Assembly: GCF_009711975.1 (NCBI RefSeq)
Contig: NZ_VIKW01000015.1
Location: 1 to 64,000 of the forward strand
Direction: 5' to 3'
Origin: Anabaena sp. UHCC 0204
Lineage (GTDB): Bacteria > Cyanobacteriota > Cyanobacteriia > Cyanobacteriales > Nostocaceae
DNA: 64,000 nucleotides
A program made the position numbers and the translations under genes. The notes under the pieces are model-generated. The model was not told the DNA's origin. It worked only from the letters and a program-made list of their open reading frames with translations, and ran no database searches. Positions 35,676 to 44,610 of this stretch are shown here, piece by piece. The number at the start of each line of letters is the position of its first letter. Position 1 is the first letter of the stretch.

Positions 35676-36772
35676 TTAAAAAATTACATTTAAAGAACTT
35701 CAAAGCATTTGCAGATGAAAATTTTGATTTTAAACCTCTTACCTTAATTTCTGGTTTAAATAGTACAGGTAAATCTTCTATAATTCAATCATTAATTTTA
35801 TTGCGCTATGCTTATATAACAGACTATTTACCGAGTAATGGGCTAAAACTTGATAGTGAAATAGCTTATATAGGTACTGCTGAAGATGCTCTATATGAAA
35901 ATGCGGAAGAAGAATTAATTAGCTTTGGAATTACTTGGGAAAATGATCAGCACACAATCTGGAATTTTGATTATGATTCTCCTAGTAGTAATGTGCTACC
36001 AATTGCATTAATAATTAATGATGCTCAAATTAATCAATTTAATTTATTTAATGATAATTTTCACTATTTAGGTGCAGAAAGAATTACACCAGAGGAATCT
36101 TATCCTTTATCTGAAAATGATGTGGTTAAACATAGACAATTAGGTAAAAAAGGAGAATATACCGCACATTTTTTATATGAATTTGGTAATCAAGATATTC
36201 CCCTTAGTGAATTAAGTCATCCTCGCAGTAAATCTCAAAGTTTGAAAGATCAAGTTGATGCTTGGATGGGAGAAATTAGTCCTAATATTAATATTAACAT
36301 AAGACAAGTTGCCAATGCAATGACAATAAAATATTCTTTTGGAGTTAGTAAAGAATATTCTCCTTTTAATGTAGGTTTTGGTGTCACTTATTCTTTACCC
36401 ATTCTAACAGCAGTTCTTTCCTCTAAACCAGGAACAATGATAATTATTGAAAATCCTGAATCTCATCTTCACCCTCAAGGACAATCACAACTAGGTCAAT
36501 TATTAGCTTTAGCTGCAAATCATGGTATTCAAGTTATTATTGAAAGTCACAGTGATCATATTTTAAATGGTATAAGAATTGCTGTTCATGATGGTAAAAT
36601 TAAGCCAGAAGATGTACAATTACACTTTTTTGAAATACAAAGTCAAATGAATGAAATTAAAATTATTTCTCCTAAATTAGACAAAAAAGGACGTATTAAT
36701 ACAATTCCTAAAAATTTCTTTGATGAATGGAATAAAAGTTCAAGAGCATTATTAGCACCAGTGGGAGATTAA
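35672..36772 (+). CDS. AAA/ABC-type ATPase with DUF3696-like end
   Basis: A 366-residue ATPase of the RecF/OLD-like group. Walker A is GLNSTGKSSIIQ (28-39), the stretch VGFGVTYSLPIL (234-245) stands in the signature position, Walker B is IIIENPESHLHP (257-268) and VIIESHSDHILNGIR (288-302) is the H-loop region. After this comes a short C-terminal part (GRINTIPKNFFDEWNKSSRA) like DUF3696. No TOPRIM or nuclease domain is seen. It overlaps the DUF262 gene by 4 bp and is followed after 3 bp by the third gene. ATPases of this group often drive anti-phage or plasmid-restricting complexes. Confidence 0.8.
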   Translation: MIKKLHLKNFKAFADENFDFKPLTLISGLNSTGKSSIIQSLILLRYAYITDYLPSNGLKLDSEIAYIGTAEDALYENAEEELISFGITWENDQHTIWNFDYDSPSSNVLPIALIINDAQINQFNLFNDNFHYLGAERITPEESYPLSENDVVKHRQLGKKGEYTAHFLYEFGNQDIPLSELSHPRSKSQSLKDQVDAWMGEISPNININIRQVANAMTIKYSFGVSKEYSPFNVGFGVTYSLPILTAVLSSKPGTMIIIENPESHLHPQGQSQLGQLLALAANHGIQVIIESHSDHILNGIRIAVHDGKIKPEDVQLHFFEIQSQMNEIKIISPKLDKKGRINTIPKNFFDEWNKSSRALLAPVGD

Positions 36773-36775
36773 ATA

Positions 36776-37705
36776 ATGGATATTCAACTGGTATTTAATG
36801 AATTATGTCTTTTGAATTTAGAAAATGACGAATATAAAGCTAGAGAATTAATGTCTAACTTTATTCAAACTTTAAGAGAAGCATTAGAACAAGGTTTACA
36901 ACAACAATTACTCAGTAATGATAAGTTTTATAATATTAATCTTGCATCTGATTATCCTATAGGAAAATGGCTCAATGATCCAAGTGTTGATCAAGTTGAA
37001 CAAGATTTTATTTTAAGTATGCAATTTTTTGAGGTTGATGAAATTTTTGATCAAGATCAAGAAACTGAATTATTATATGCTTGCACATATTGTAATAACG
37101 AACCGAAAGGACTTGTCTATGCTTATAGATTAAAAGCATTATCTGTTAGTTTAAAAACATCAGAATTATGGGAAAATAGTGTGATCTCTCTCCTAGAAGT
37201 TACAACTAATGAAGATGGAGAATTACTAGAAGAAAATATAGAAGTTAGACACGCAAGCAGTATAAATCATGTTATTGAACATCAAAAATGGATTAAGAAT
37301 CGTCTTCAAGATAATATTGATAGTGGCTTAGATTTATGGAATAAAAGAAAAAAGATATTTCCTCATTTAGAATTTTGTGATTCTGTAGAAAAACAATTAC
37401 AAAATATTAAAAACAGTCATCCTATATTTCAAGCAATTATTAAAAAATTAACAGAAGTTGAAAATGCTTCTAAAAATTGGACATCAGGTAATTTTGATCT
37501 CAATAGTTTACCTAGTAAAGCAACTCCCGAAAGTGAATCCAGATTACAAAAATTTGAAAAAGAGTTAACTTTTCAATGTCCTGACGGAAAAAAAAGATTA
37601 TTTAGTTTGCATATTCGCATGACTCCAGGTGCATGGAGATTGTATTTTTATCCTTTAAAACCAACTGAAATTATGATTGGCTATATTGATATTAAAATTC
37701 AATAA
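36776..37705 (+). CDS. unknown third protein of the DUF262-ATPase operon
   Basis: A 309-residue protein with no function I recognise. The first 150 residues are mixed with a C-T-Y-C pair (ACTYCNNEP). A helical middle carries KWIKNRLQDNIDSGLDLWNK and IFPHLEFCDSVEKQLQNI. The last 45 residues are beta-rich and end TPGAWRLYFYPLKPTEIMIG and then YIDIKI. Such a small C-terminal beta module might be a nuclease or toxin-like fold, but I see no catalytic set I can defend. It starts 3 bp after the ATPase gene, so it is surely co-transcribed and is the likely effector or sensor. Confidence 0.7.
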   Translation: MDIQLVFNELCLLNLENDEYKARELMSNFIQTLREALEQGLQQQLLSNDKFYNINLASDYPIGKWLNDPSVDQVEQDFILSMQFFEVDEIFDQDQETELLYACTYCNNEPKGLVYAYRLKALSVSLKTSELWENSVISLLEVTTNEDGELLEENIEVRHASSINHVIEHQKWIKNRLQDNIDSGLDLWNKRKKIFPHLEFCDSVEKQLQNIKNSHPIFQAIIKKLTEVENASKNWTSGNFDLNSLPSKATPESESRLQKFEKELTFQCPDGKKRLFSLHIRMTPGAWRLYFYPLKPTEIMIGYIDIKIQ

Positions 37706-37806
37706 ATAGACTTATATCCATGATATCCAAGGTTTTATTCCACTATTTGCTAGGGTTACATGAGATTTATAGCCTAATTATTGAACTTCTACTTTTTAAG
37801 GACTCA

Positions 37807-38700
37807 CTAATTATCAATTACCTGTCCTAACCAATCAATAATTTCACTATTCACAATATCTGGAACTTCATCATGGGGACAATGGCCAGCACCGGGAATA
37901 GGGACAATTTTAATATTTTGGCCATTTTCTCGTGCTGCTTCATAGATATTCGCTCCCGTAATTGGTGTCCAAGGATCTTCTGCACCCCAAATTACTAATA
38001 ACGGAAATTCTAACTTAGGTAATAATTCCTCTGGACTAGGTCCGGGAGGTGCAGTCAGAATAGAAGCAAAAACTTCTTGCGCTCCTGGATCACAAGATGG
38101 GTTATAAAGTAAATCAACGAGTTCATCTGTTACTGCATTGCGATCGCTATATACTTGATATAGTGTCCGGCGAATTTGCGATTTTTGGCGAATGCGGTTA
38201 AAGACGAATTTACCTGTAATGGGATTAGATACCAATTTATTAAAGGTTGCTATGAAAATGCGAAGAACAGGGTTCAATTCATGGGGACGGTGACTCAAAC
38301 CACCCGCAGAGTTAATCAATACTCCTCCAACCGCAATTTCCGGGTATTCTGTTAAAATGATTAAACTTAAAAGTGCGCCAATGGAATTACCAATAAATAT
38401 AGCTGGTTTTTGAATATGTGCGTTCCAAAAATCTTTTAAGAGTTCTGCCCATATTTCCATGCTATAATCTATAGTTGCTTTATCAGAACCGCCAAATCCC
38501 AACAAATCTAAAGCAAAGACTTGATAACCAGCATTAGCCAAAACTGGGATATTTTTACGCCAATGACCAATGGAAGCACCAAAGCCATGAATTAGCACCA
38601 AAGGCTGACCTGTACCCATAACTGTATATTGAATTTTGTAATCTCGCCAAGTCCAAATCTGTTTTTCTAATGTCTGCAAATCTGGGGTGCTAGTTGTCAT
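37807..38700 (-). CDS. alpha/beta hydrolase
   Basis: A 297-residue serine hydrolase. LVLIHGFGASIGHWRKN gives the oxyanion-hole HGFG, FIGNSIGALLSL holds the nucleophile Ser106, WGAEDPWTP has Asp242 and PGAGHCPHDEVPD has His273. The lid region (about 140-220) is helical. Its LDLLGFGGSDK segment and PGAQEVFASILTAPPGPSPEELLP region resemble plastid-type hydrolases of the pheophytinase group. The substrate is not known. There is no signal peptide. Confidence 0.88.
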   Translation of the reverse strand: MTTSTPDLQTLEKQIWTWRDYKIQYTVMGTGQPLVLIHGFGASIGHWRKNIPVLANAGYQVFALDLLGFGGSDKATIDYSMEIWAELLKDFWNAHIQKPAIFIGNSIGALLSLIILTEYPEIAVGGVLINSAGGLSHRPHELNPVLRIFIATFNKLVSNPITGKFVFNRIRQKSQIRRTLYQVYSDRNAVTDELVDLLYNPSCDPGAQEVFASILTAPPGPSPEELLPKLEFPLLVIWGAEDPWTPITGANIYEAARENGQNIKIVPIPGAGHCPHDEVPDIVNSEIIDWLGQVIDN

Positions 38701-39068
38701 TTGTTAAGTTTCCTAAAGTATTATTTACTTATATAACAATATTAAATTATTCGCAAATTAAGTGGTATTGCAAGACAGATAAAAATGTCAGCGTTTTGTG
38801 ATATTTGAGATTTGTGGTTTATTTCGGGGTTGGATAATTGAAGATGAATTAATCTCACGCAAAAGCGTAAAGATCAGAGTTTTAACAATTCTTAAATCGA
38901 AAAAGCTCAATTTTTTCATTTATAACTATCTATAAGATCCAAGGTCTTGTATAATACTGTTTTTTTATCATCATTTTTACTAGCATTAAATAGTGCCTGT
39001 ATTCAGGAACTTTTAGATATAGGAAAGACTCTAGAAATACTGGACATCAGGTGTGAGATAAAATCAAT
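38701..39068 (+). promoter_or_regulatory. intergenic region with likely promoter of the SLH genes
   Basis: TATAAT at 38950-38955 is a good -10 box for the plus-strand SLH gene at 39069. No strong -35 is visible, which is common in cyanobacteria. The leader after it (about 38990-39060) is similar to that in front of the second SLH gene (40977-41030). A fragment near 38850-38890 (CTCACGCAAAAGCGTAAAGA) is related to the interior of the repeat at 42500-42633. Confidence 0.45.
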
Positions 39069-40877
39069 ATGAATTCTATGAACTTGAGTTATTGGCCGAA
39101 GCTTGTTGTGATTGCGGTTTTTGTAGTTTTGTTTTCGCCAGTATCCGCCACATTAGCAGCTACAAGTTTATCCAATAGTGCTGAATCTCAATTAACGGAT
39201 TCATCTACAAAGCAACTTTTAGCTGATAATAATGACAACGACGATGATGATGATGATGATGACGATGATGATGATGATGATAAAAAAACAGGACGTACTA
39301 CCCGTCAAAGAAATACGGTTAGAGAACGTAAGATCATAAATACAACTAAAAGTAATTCTCTGAAAGGGAAAAAATCAGAATTTACCTTAGTGGTTTTGCA
39401 ACCAGGTGGTACACTATCAGAAGTAATTGCAAGGGTTTCTCTCAAAGGTAAACATGGGAAGAAATACCATAAAGAAAGATTTTTAGGTGATTACAAATAT
39501 CAAATTAAGCAAAAAGCCAAATTTGCGAAAGGTTTCAAGAAAGGCGATCGCATTGTTGTAAGATTGTACAATACCCAAAATACCTTCATTGGCTATAGTG
39601 AATTTGAATGTCTACCAGGACACCAAACCGTTAACCTAGTTCTATCACCCCAACCTACACAAACTCAAATAGTTCGGACTGTTTACGGTGTAGATGCTAA
39701 CGAAGATAACATTGTTGATAGCAACACTACCAGCTACGACTACTTCACCCAAGTCAAAGAGCAAAAAGTTATTTTCCTCAGCAGTTCTCAAAATATTAAC
39801 ACCACCAAGTTTCAAGCCACAAACTTGACTAATGTTGCTAAAACCAGCATTTATCCGACATCATTTAAACAGGGTGAGTATTCCTTGCTCAGTAAGTCTT
39901 TAAATATCTTTAGTTCAGACTTAGCACCAGCCCTCACAGCTATACCTGGTAGTTTAGTACAGTTAACACAAATTACTAACAACTCCAGTTTTAATCTGCA
40001 AAAATTATTAACATCCTACCGTCAAATAGGTGTAGCCAAAAGCATTCAAACAGCATTTTCTGATATCTCTACAAACTACTGGGCTAACGACTTCGTTTCC
40101 GAACTAGCAGCAATGGAAATTGCTCAAGGTTTCCCCGACGGTTCTTTCCGTCCTGACGCACCCGTTACCCGTGCTGAATTTGCTACTCTCCTCCAAAAAG
40201 TTTTTAGTAACAACAAAGTTCGCCAAGTTACCAGTTTTAGAGATGTTTCCCGCAACTACTGGGCTTATAACTCTATCCGTGAAGCTTATCAAATGGGCTT
40301 TTTTAATACTGCTGGTAACAACTTCAATCCTACACAAAATCTCACTCGCTTAGAGGTTTTAGTCGCCTTAGCAAAGGCATTAAACTATAAAACCACCAAT
40401 TCCAATACAAGCATTTTATCAGCCTACAGCGACATCTCCAGCATTAGTAGTGAATCTCGTAGCCTCATCGCTTCACTAGCACAAAATGGCGTACTTGTCA
40501 ACTATCCCAATACAAATTTACTCGATGCTAACAAAGTAGCTACCAGATCAGAAGTTTGTGCTTTACTATACAGAGCTTTAGTAAGCAAAGGTGATGCTGT
40601 TGATATTGGTTCACAATACACAGTTAACTCTTCCTCAGATAATGATAACGACGACGATGATGATGATGATGACAAAGGAAAAGTAAAACCTAACCGCAGC
40701 GACAACGACGATAATGATGACGACGATGATGATGATGACAAAGGAAAAGTAAAACCTAATCGCACTAACTGTAACCAAGGTATTGGTAATGGTGCGGAAG
40801 GTTGCGATCCTGGTAAATCTAGTCCTCGTGGTGGTAGCAATGATGAAGGAGGAAGAACTCCGGGTGGTAAAAAGTAA
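39069..40877 (+). CDS. SLH-domain surface protein with polyaspartate tracts
   Basis: A 602-residue protein with a signal peptide (VVIAVFVVLFSPVSATLAAT). A tract of about 17 Asp follows near residues 56-73, then an N-terminal domain (SEFTLVVLQPGGTLSEVIAR). Three SLH repeats are at roughly 331-385, 390-440 and 455-508 (FSDISTNYWANDFVSELAAM, FPDGSFRPDAPVTRAEFATL). The C-terminus has two Asp-rich blocks, each followed by KGKVKPNR, and ends in a Gly/Lys tail. SLH repeats anchor to the cell wall; polyaspartate suggests Ca2+ or mineral binding. The acidic tracts are written in GAT/GAC repeats. A shorter paralogue without the tracts follows. Confidence 0.85.
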   Translation: MNSMNLSYWPKLVVIAVFVVLFSPVSATLAATSLSNSAESQLTDSSTKQLLADNNDNDDDDDDDDDDDDDDKKTGRTTRQRNTVRERKIINTTKSNSLKGKKSEFTLVVLQPGGTLSEVIARVSLKGKHGKKYHKERFLGDYKYQIKQKAKFAKGFKKGDRIVVRLYNTQNTFIGYSEFECLPGHQTVNLVLSPQPTQTQIVRTVYGVDANEDNIVDSNTTSYDYFTQVKEQKVIFLSSSQNINTTKFQATNLTNVAKTSIYPTSFKQGEYSLLSKSLNIFSSDLAPALTAIPGSLVQLTQITNNSSFNLQKLLTSYRQIGVAKSIQTAFSDISTNYWANDFVSELAAMEIAQGFPDGSFRPDAPVTRAEFATLLQKVFSNNKVRQVTSFRDVSRNYWAYNSIREAYQMGFFNTAGNNFNPTQNLTRLEVLVALAKALNYKTTNSNTSILSAYSDISSISSESRSLIASLAQNGVLVNYPNTNLLDANKVATRSEVCALLYRALVSKGDAVDIGSQYTVNSSSDNDNDDDDDDDDKGKVKPNRSDNDDNDDDDDDDDKGKVKPNRTNCNQGIGNGAEGCDPGKSSPRGGSNDEGGRTPGGKK

Positions 40878-41034
40878 TTTAGTTTAGAGTAATTGGTAAT
40901 AGGTAAGAAATTGATCTTGCCTTTTGCCTCTTTGTCAAAAGTAATATAAAATGCTCTGTGTTATCAGTAAGCTTCACTAGCATCAAAAATTTCTGATCTA
41001 GGGAAGATTAGTACACTGGCGAGAGTAAAATACA

Positions 41035-42477
41035 ATGAATCCTATTAACTTAACTTATTGGAGTAAACTATTTGTTGCAGCCGTCTCTGTTGTCGCATTA
41101 TCGCCAATATCTTCGGTATTAGCAGAATCAAAACTTAGTAATTCCCCAGCAACGCAACTTTTAGCAAATCAATTTGACAGACAACCAGTTGATATTCCCA
41201 TTATTAGGGATTTTTCCCCAGAAAAAAAATCAGAATTTACGCTTGCTATATGGCAACCTGGTGGTACAATTTCCGAAGTAATTGCCCGTGTTTCTATTAA
41301 GAGTAAATATGGCGAAAAGTATCATCAAGAAAGATTTTTAGGTGATTATAAATATAAGATTAAGCAAAAAGCTAAATTTACGAAAGGATTTAAATTAGGC
41401 GATCGCATCGTTGTGCGATTATATGATACTAGCGATCGCTTTATTGGCTACAGTGAATTTGCCTGTTTACCGGGAAATACTGCCGTCAATCTGATTTTAT
41501 CAGCTAATCCTAGTGAATATCAAGTAGTTCGCAGCCTTTATGGTGTTGACATGAATAATGATAGTGTTGTTGATAATAATACTACCACTTACGACTATTT
41601 TACAGAAGTAAATAATCAAAAAGTTACTTTCCTCAATAGTTCCCAAAATATTAATATTACCCAATATCAAGCTGCCGGATTTTCTCAAGTTGCCACAACT
41701 GGTGCTTATCCTATCTCCTTTACAGAGGGTGATTTTGCTTTAGTTGGTAAATCCATCAATGCTTTTAATTCTAACTTAGCAAAAGCCTTAACAGTTACTC
41801 CTGGTAGTTTAGTACCGTTAACTCAAATTAACCAAAATTCTAGTTTTGCACTCGGACAGTTATTAAGTCAATACCGCCAAATAGGTGTAGCCAAAGGTAT
41901 CCAAGTATCATTTTCTGATATTCCTAACAACTATTGGGCTAAAGAATATATTGCCGAATTAGCAGCAATGGAAGTAATTGGCGGATTTCCTGATGGTACT
42001 TTCCGTCCGAATGCACCAGTCACTCGCGCCGAATTAGCAGCCTTATTACAAAAAGTCTTTATCAAAAGTAAAGTCCGCAAAGCAGTTAATTTTAAAGATG
42101 TCCCTCGTCAATATTGGGCTTATGATGCTATTCGTGAAACTTATGAAATGGGCTTTTTTACCATCCTTGATAGTAAAAAATTTAACCCCACACAAAAGCT
42201 GAAACGGTTAGATATTTTGATCACTTTAGCCAAAGGATTGAATTATAAATTTACGGGTTCAGCAACAAATGTTCTTTCAGTTTATAGCGATGCTTCAAGT
42301 ATTAGAAGCGAACATCGTAATTTCATTGCTGCACTCACAGAAAATGGTGTAATTATCAATCATCCCAATAAAAAACTGCTAAATACTAAAAAAGTTGCCA
42401 CCAGAGCAGATGTATGTGCTTTACTGTACAGAGCAATGGTTAGTGCTGGTAAAGTAGCAGATTTACCATCAAAATAA
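41035..42477 (+). CDS. SLH-domain surface protein, paralogue
   Basis: A 480-residue protein with a signal peptide (LFVAAVSVVALSPISSVLAE) and the same N-terminal domain as its neighbour (SEFTLAIWQPGGTISEVIAR, ERFLGDYKYKIKQKAKF). It has three SLH repeats (FSDIPNNYWAKEYIAELAAM, FPDGTFRPNAPVTRAELAAL, VATRADVCALLYRAMVS). It lacks every Asp-rich block and the C-terminal tail of the upstream copy. The two lie 157 bp apart with similar leaders and clearly arose by tandem duplication, followed by gain or loss of the acidic tracts. Confidence 0.87.
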   Translation: MNPINLTYWSKLFVAAVSVVALSPISSVLAESKLSNSPATQLLANQFDRQPVDIPIIRDFSPEKKSEFTLAIWQPGGTISEVIARVSIKSKYGEKYHQERFLGDYKYKIKQKAKFTKGFKLGDRIVVRLYDTSDRFIGYSEFACLPGNTAVNLILSANPSEYQVVRSLYGVDMNNDSVVDNNTTTYDYFTEVNNQKVTFLNSSQNINITQYQAAGFSQVATTGAYPISFTEGDFALVGKSINAFNSNLAKALTVTPGSLVPLTQINQNSSFALGQLLSQYRQIGVAKGIQVSFSDIPNNYWAKEYIAELAAMEVIGGFPDGTFRPNAPVTRAELAALLQKVFIKSKVRKAVNFKDVPRQYWAYDAIRETYEMGFFTILDSKKFNPTQKLKRLDILITLAKGLNYKFTGSATNVLSVYSDASSIRSEHRNFIAALTENGVIINHPNKKLLNTKKVATRADVCALLYRAMVSAGKVADLPSK

Positions 42478-42499
42478 ACTGTCTAACCTAACCTTTTCC

Positions 42500-42633
42500 G
42501 GCGTTGCTGATTAACGGTATGAATTTTAGTCTCACGCAAAGGCGCAAAGACGCAAAGGTAAGAGTTTTAAAGGTTCAATTTAGGAATTTCATACCTCAAT
42601 ATGGCTATCGCCACGCAGGCTATCAGCAACGCC
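42500..42633. repeat. MITE-like element, 134 bp
   Basis: Ends GGCGTTGCTGA (42500-42510) and TCAGCAACGCC (42623-42633) are the same 11-bp inverted repeats as at 4945-5056. Nested inside are GGTATGAA and TTCATACC. The interior TCTCACGCAAAGGCGCAAAG recurs in part at 31210-31230 and 38850-38890. It has no coding capacity and lies between the SLH gene and the antiporter. Confidence 0.75.
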
Positions 42634-42751
42634 CCTTTTCCCTTACCTACTTTTTCAACTTAGCTATCGAGGTGTAGATGTTGACTGTTACCAACTCAAG
42701 TTACTCTGAAAAGTGATTGACATAAGTTGATAACAAAATAAAACACAGAAT

Positions 42752-44476
42752 ATGGAAACAGAACATAGTCTAATTTTGGATTTAACAATCGTCTTAGTCG
42801 CTACAGCACTAGGAGGATTTTTGTCCCATCGGTTACATCAACCTGTGATACTTGGTTATTTAGTGAGTGGTTTTGCTATTGGACCCTTTGGTTTAAAGTT
42901 ATTAAGCAATGTTGCTGATATTAAATCTTTAGCAGAAATTGGTGTCGCTTTTCTACTGTTTGCTCTGGGTGTAGAATTTTCTTTAGCAGAATTAAAACGA
43001 GTTAAAGATATTGCCATCAAAGGTAGTTTACTACAAATTGGTTTAACAATTGCTCTAGTTGCAATAGTAACTGTCTCCACAGGTTGGGCTTCTGGAATTA
43101 CAAAAGGCATTTTCTTAGGAGCAGTTTTATCTCTTTCTTCCACAGCAATAGTATTAAAAACACTCACAGAAAAGGGTGAAACTAATACCGTGCATGGACA
43201 AATTATGCTGGCAATTTTAATTACCCAAGATTTAGCTTTGGGTGTAATGTTAGCAATACTTCCTGCTTTGCAACAACCCGAAAATATTGCTGTAGCATTG
43301 GGATTTTCTTTACTCAAAATTGCCCTGTTTGCAATAACAGCAATTATATTAAGTGTGTGGATAGTTCCCCGCATTTTAAGTAATATTGCTGCCACAGAAA
43401 GTAATGAATTATTTCTGTTAGTTGTCATTGCTTTATGTTTAGGAGTTGCTTTAATAACTGCATATTTAGGTCTTTCCATTGCTATGGGAGCGTTTGTTGC
43501 TGGTTTAATGATATCGGAAATTGATTATGCTGATCAGGCACTAGCAAAAATTTTACCGTTGCGAGATACATTTGCTAGTCTGTTTTTTGCATCAATTGGA
43601 ATGCTGATTGATCCAACTATTCTGATCAACAATTTTGGACTAATATTAGGACTTGTAACTTTGGTATTGTTGGGTAAAGCAGCAATTATTTTAGGCATTG
43701 TTTTAAAGTTTGGCTATTCTCTCAAAAATGCTATTATAGTCAGTTTAGGAATTAACCAAATTGGTGAATTTTCTTTTGTATTAGCATTAGCTGGGTTAAA
43801 ATTAGAATTGCTGTCTCCACAAACCTATTCTTTACTATTAGGCACAACAGCAATTACACTAATTCTTACACCTTTCTCACTCAAAGTTGCACCTTTAATT
43901 GCCGATTATCTGAATCAAAATCCCTTCCTCACAAAGTTCTTACAACGCTTTTCTGCACCAAAAACAATATCTATGCCAGAAATAATTACTGGTCATGTAG
44001 TAGTAGCAGGTTATGGTAGAGTTGGGCAAGTAATTGTCAACATCTTACAAACAGAAGGATATCCAGTTTTAGTAATTGAAAATAGCGAAGCATCTGTACA
44101 AAGATTAAGAACACGCCAAATTCCTTACATTTTCGGTGATGCAGATTCGGAATTAGTATTAGAAAAAGCACATTTAGAAACTGCCAAAGCTTTAGCGATC
44201 GCCCTTCCAGATCCTGCCAGTACCCGCTTACTTTTGAAAAATGCTTTGACTATTGCCCCTAATTTAGATGTAATTGCTCGTTCACACAGTAACAAAGAAA
44301 TTGACATCTTGACTCAAATGGGTGCGAAAGAAGTCGTACAACCTGAATTTGAAGCCGCATTAGAGTTAGGAAATCATTTACTAAAAACCTTGGGTGCAGC
44401 AGAAAATTACATCCAAACTGTGATCAATACTATTCGCAAAGATAGATACTTAAGTGTTAGACCAGACAAAGAATAA
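42752..44476 (+). CDS. CPA2 cation:proton antiporter with RCK domain (Kef-type)
   Basis: A 574-residue protein. The first ~380 residues hold about 12 membrane helices with PVILGYLVSGFAIGPFGL and FLLFALGVEFSLAELKR, as in KefB/GerN-type antiporters. A cytosolic RCK_N (TrkA-N) domain follows: HVVVAGYGRVGQVIVNILQ is the NAD-binding fold, and IPYIFGDADSELVLEKAHLE and DVIARSHSNKEIDILTQMGA are typical. It exchanges K+ or Na+ for protons and is gated by nucleotide binding. No ancillary KefF/KefG gene is nearby. It stands alone. Confidence 0.9.
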   Translation: METEHSLILDLTIVLVATALGGFLSHRLHQPVILGYLVSGFAIGPFGLKLLSNVADIKSLAEIGVAFLLFALGVEFSLAELKRVKDIAIKGSLLQIGLTIALVAIVTVSTGWASGITKGIFLGAVLSLSSTAIVLKTLTEKGETNTVHGQIMLAILITQDLALGVMLAILPALQQPENIAVALGFSLLKIALFAITAIILSVWIVPRILSNIAATESNELFLLVVIALCLGVALITAYLGLSIAMGAFVAGLMISEIDYADQALAKILPLRDTFASLFFASIGMLIDPTILINNFGLILGLVTLVLLGKAAIILGIVLKFGYSLKNAIIVSLGINQIGEFSFVLALAGLKLELLSPQTYSLLLGTTAITLILTPFSLKVAPLIADYLNQNPFLTKFLQRFSAPKTISMPEIITGHVVVAGYGRVGQVIVNILQTEGYPVLVIENSEASVQRLRTRQIPYIFGDADSELVLEKAHLETAKALAIALPDPASTRLLLKNALTIAPNLDVIARSHSNKEIDILTQMGAKEVVQPEFEAALELGNHLLKTLGAAENYIQTVINTIRKDRYLSVRPDKE

Positions 44477-44587
44477 ACGAAATAACAAACACCCGTATTT
44501 ATCTGCGTTCATCTGCGTTCATCTGCGGTTAATTATTCTTGAAATCTTATTCTATTTGGTATAAGGACTCAAAAAAATTGTCAAATC

Positions 44588-44606
44588 AGGTGGGCATTGC
44601 CCACCC
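44588..44606. repeat. palindrome AGGTGGGCATTGCCCACCT-type, likely rtcB terminator
   Basis: GGTGGGC (44589-44595) pairs with GCCCACC (44599-44605) around a 3-nt loop, 5 bp past the rtcB stop. On the minus strand it is followed by TGATTTGACAATTTTTTTG, so it can end rtcB transcription. The core GTGGGCATTGCCCACCCTAC is a frequent interspersed repeat in cyanobacteria. Just beyond, 44500-44532 has three ATCTGCG(TTC/GTT) units. Confidence 0.6.
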
Positions 44607-44610
44607 TACC

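Noticed and set aside
38748-38765. TTCGCAAATTAA near 38750 as a stray TnsB site
   Set aside because: A single AT-rich 12-mer match without neighbours or a terminal TGTACA; chance is enough.
40502-40840. Minus-strand frame full of Ser repeats
   Set aside because: It is the reverse reading of the polyaspartate codons of the SLH gene.
42856-43479. 207-codon minus-strand frame inside the antiporter gene
   Set aside because: The plus-strand antiporter shows full family motifs; the antisense frame has none.
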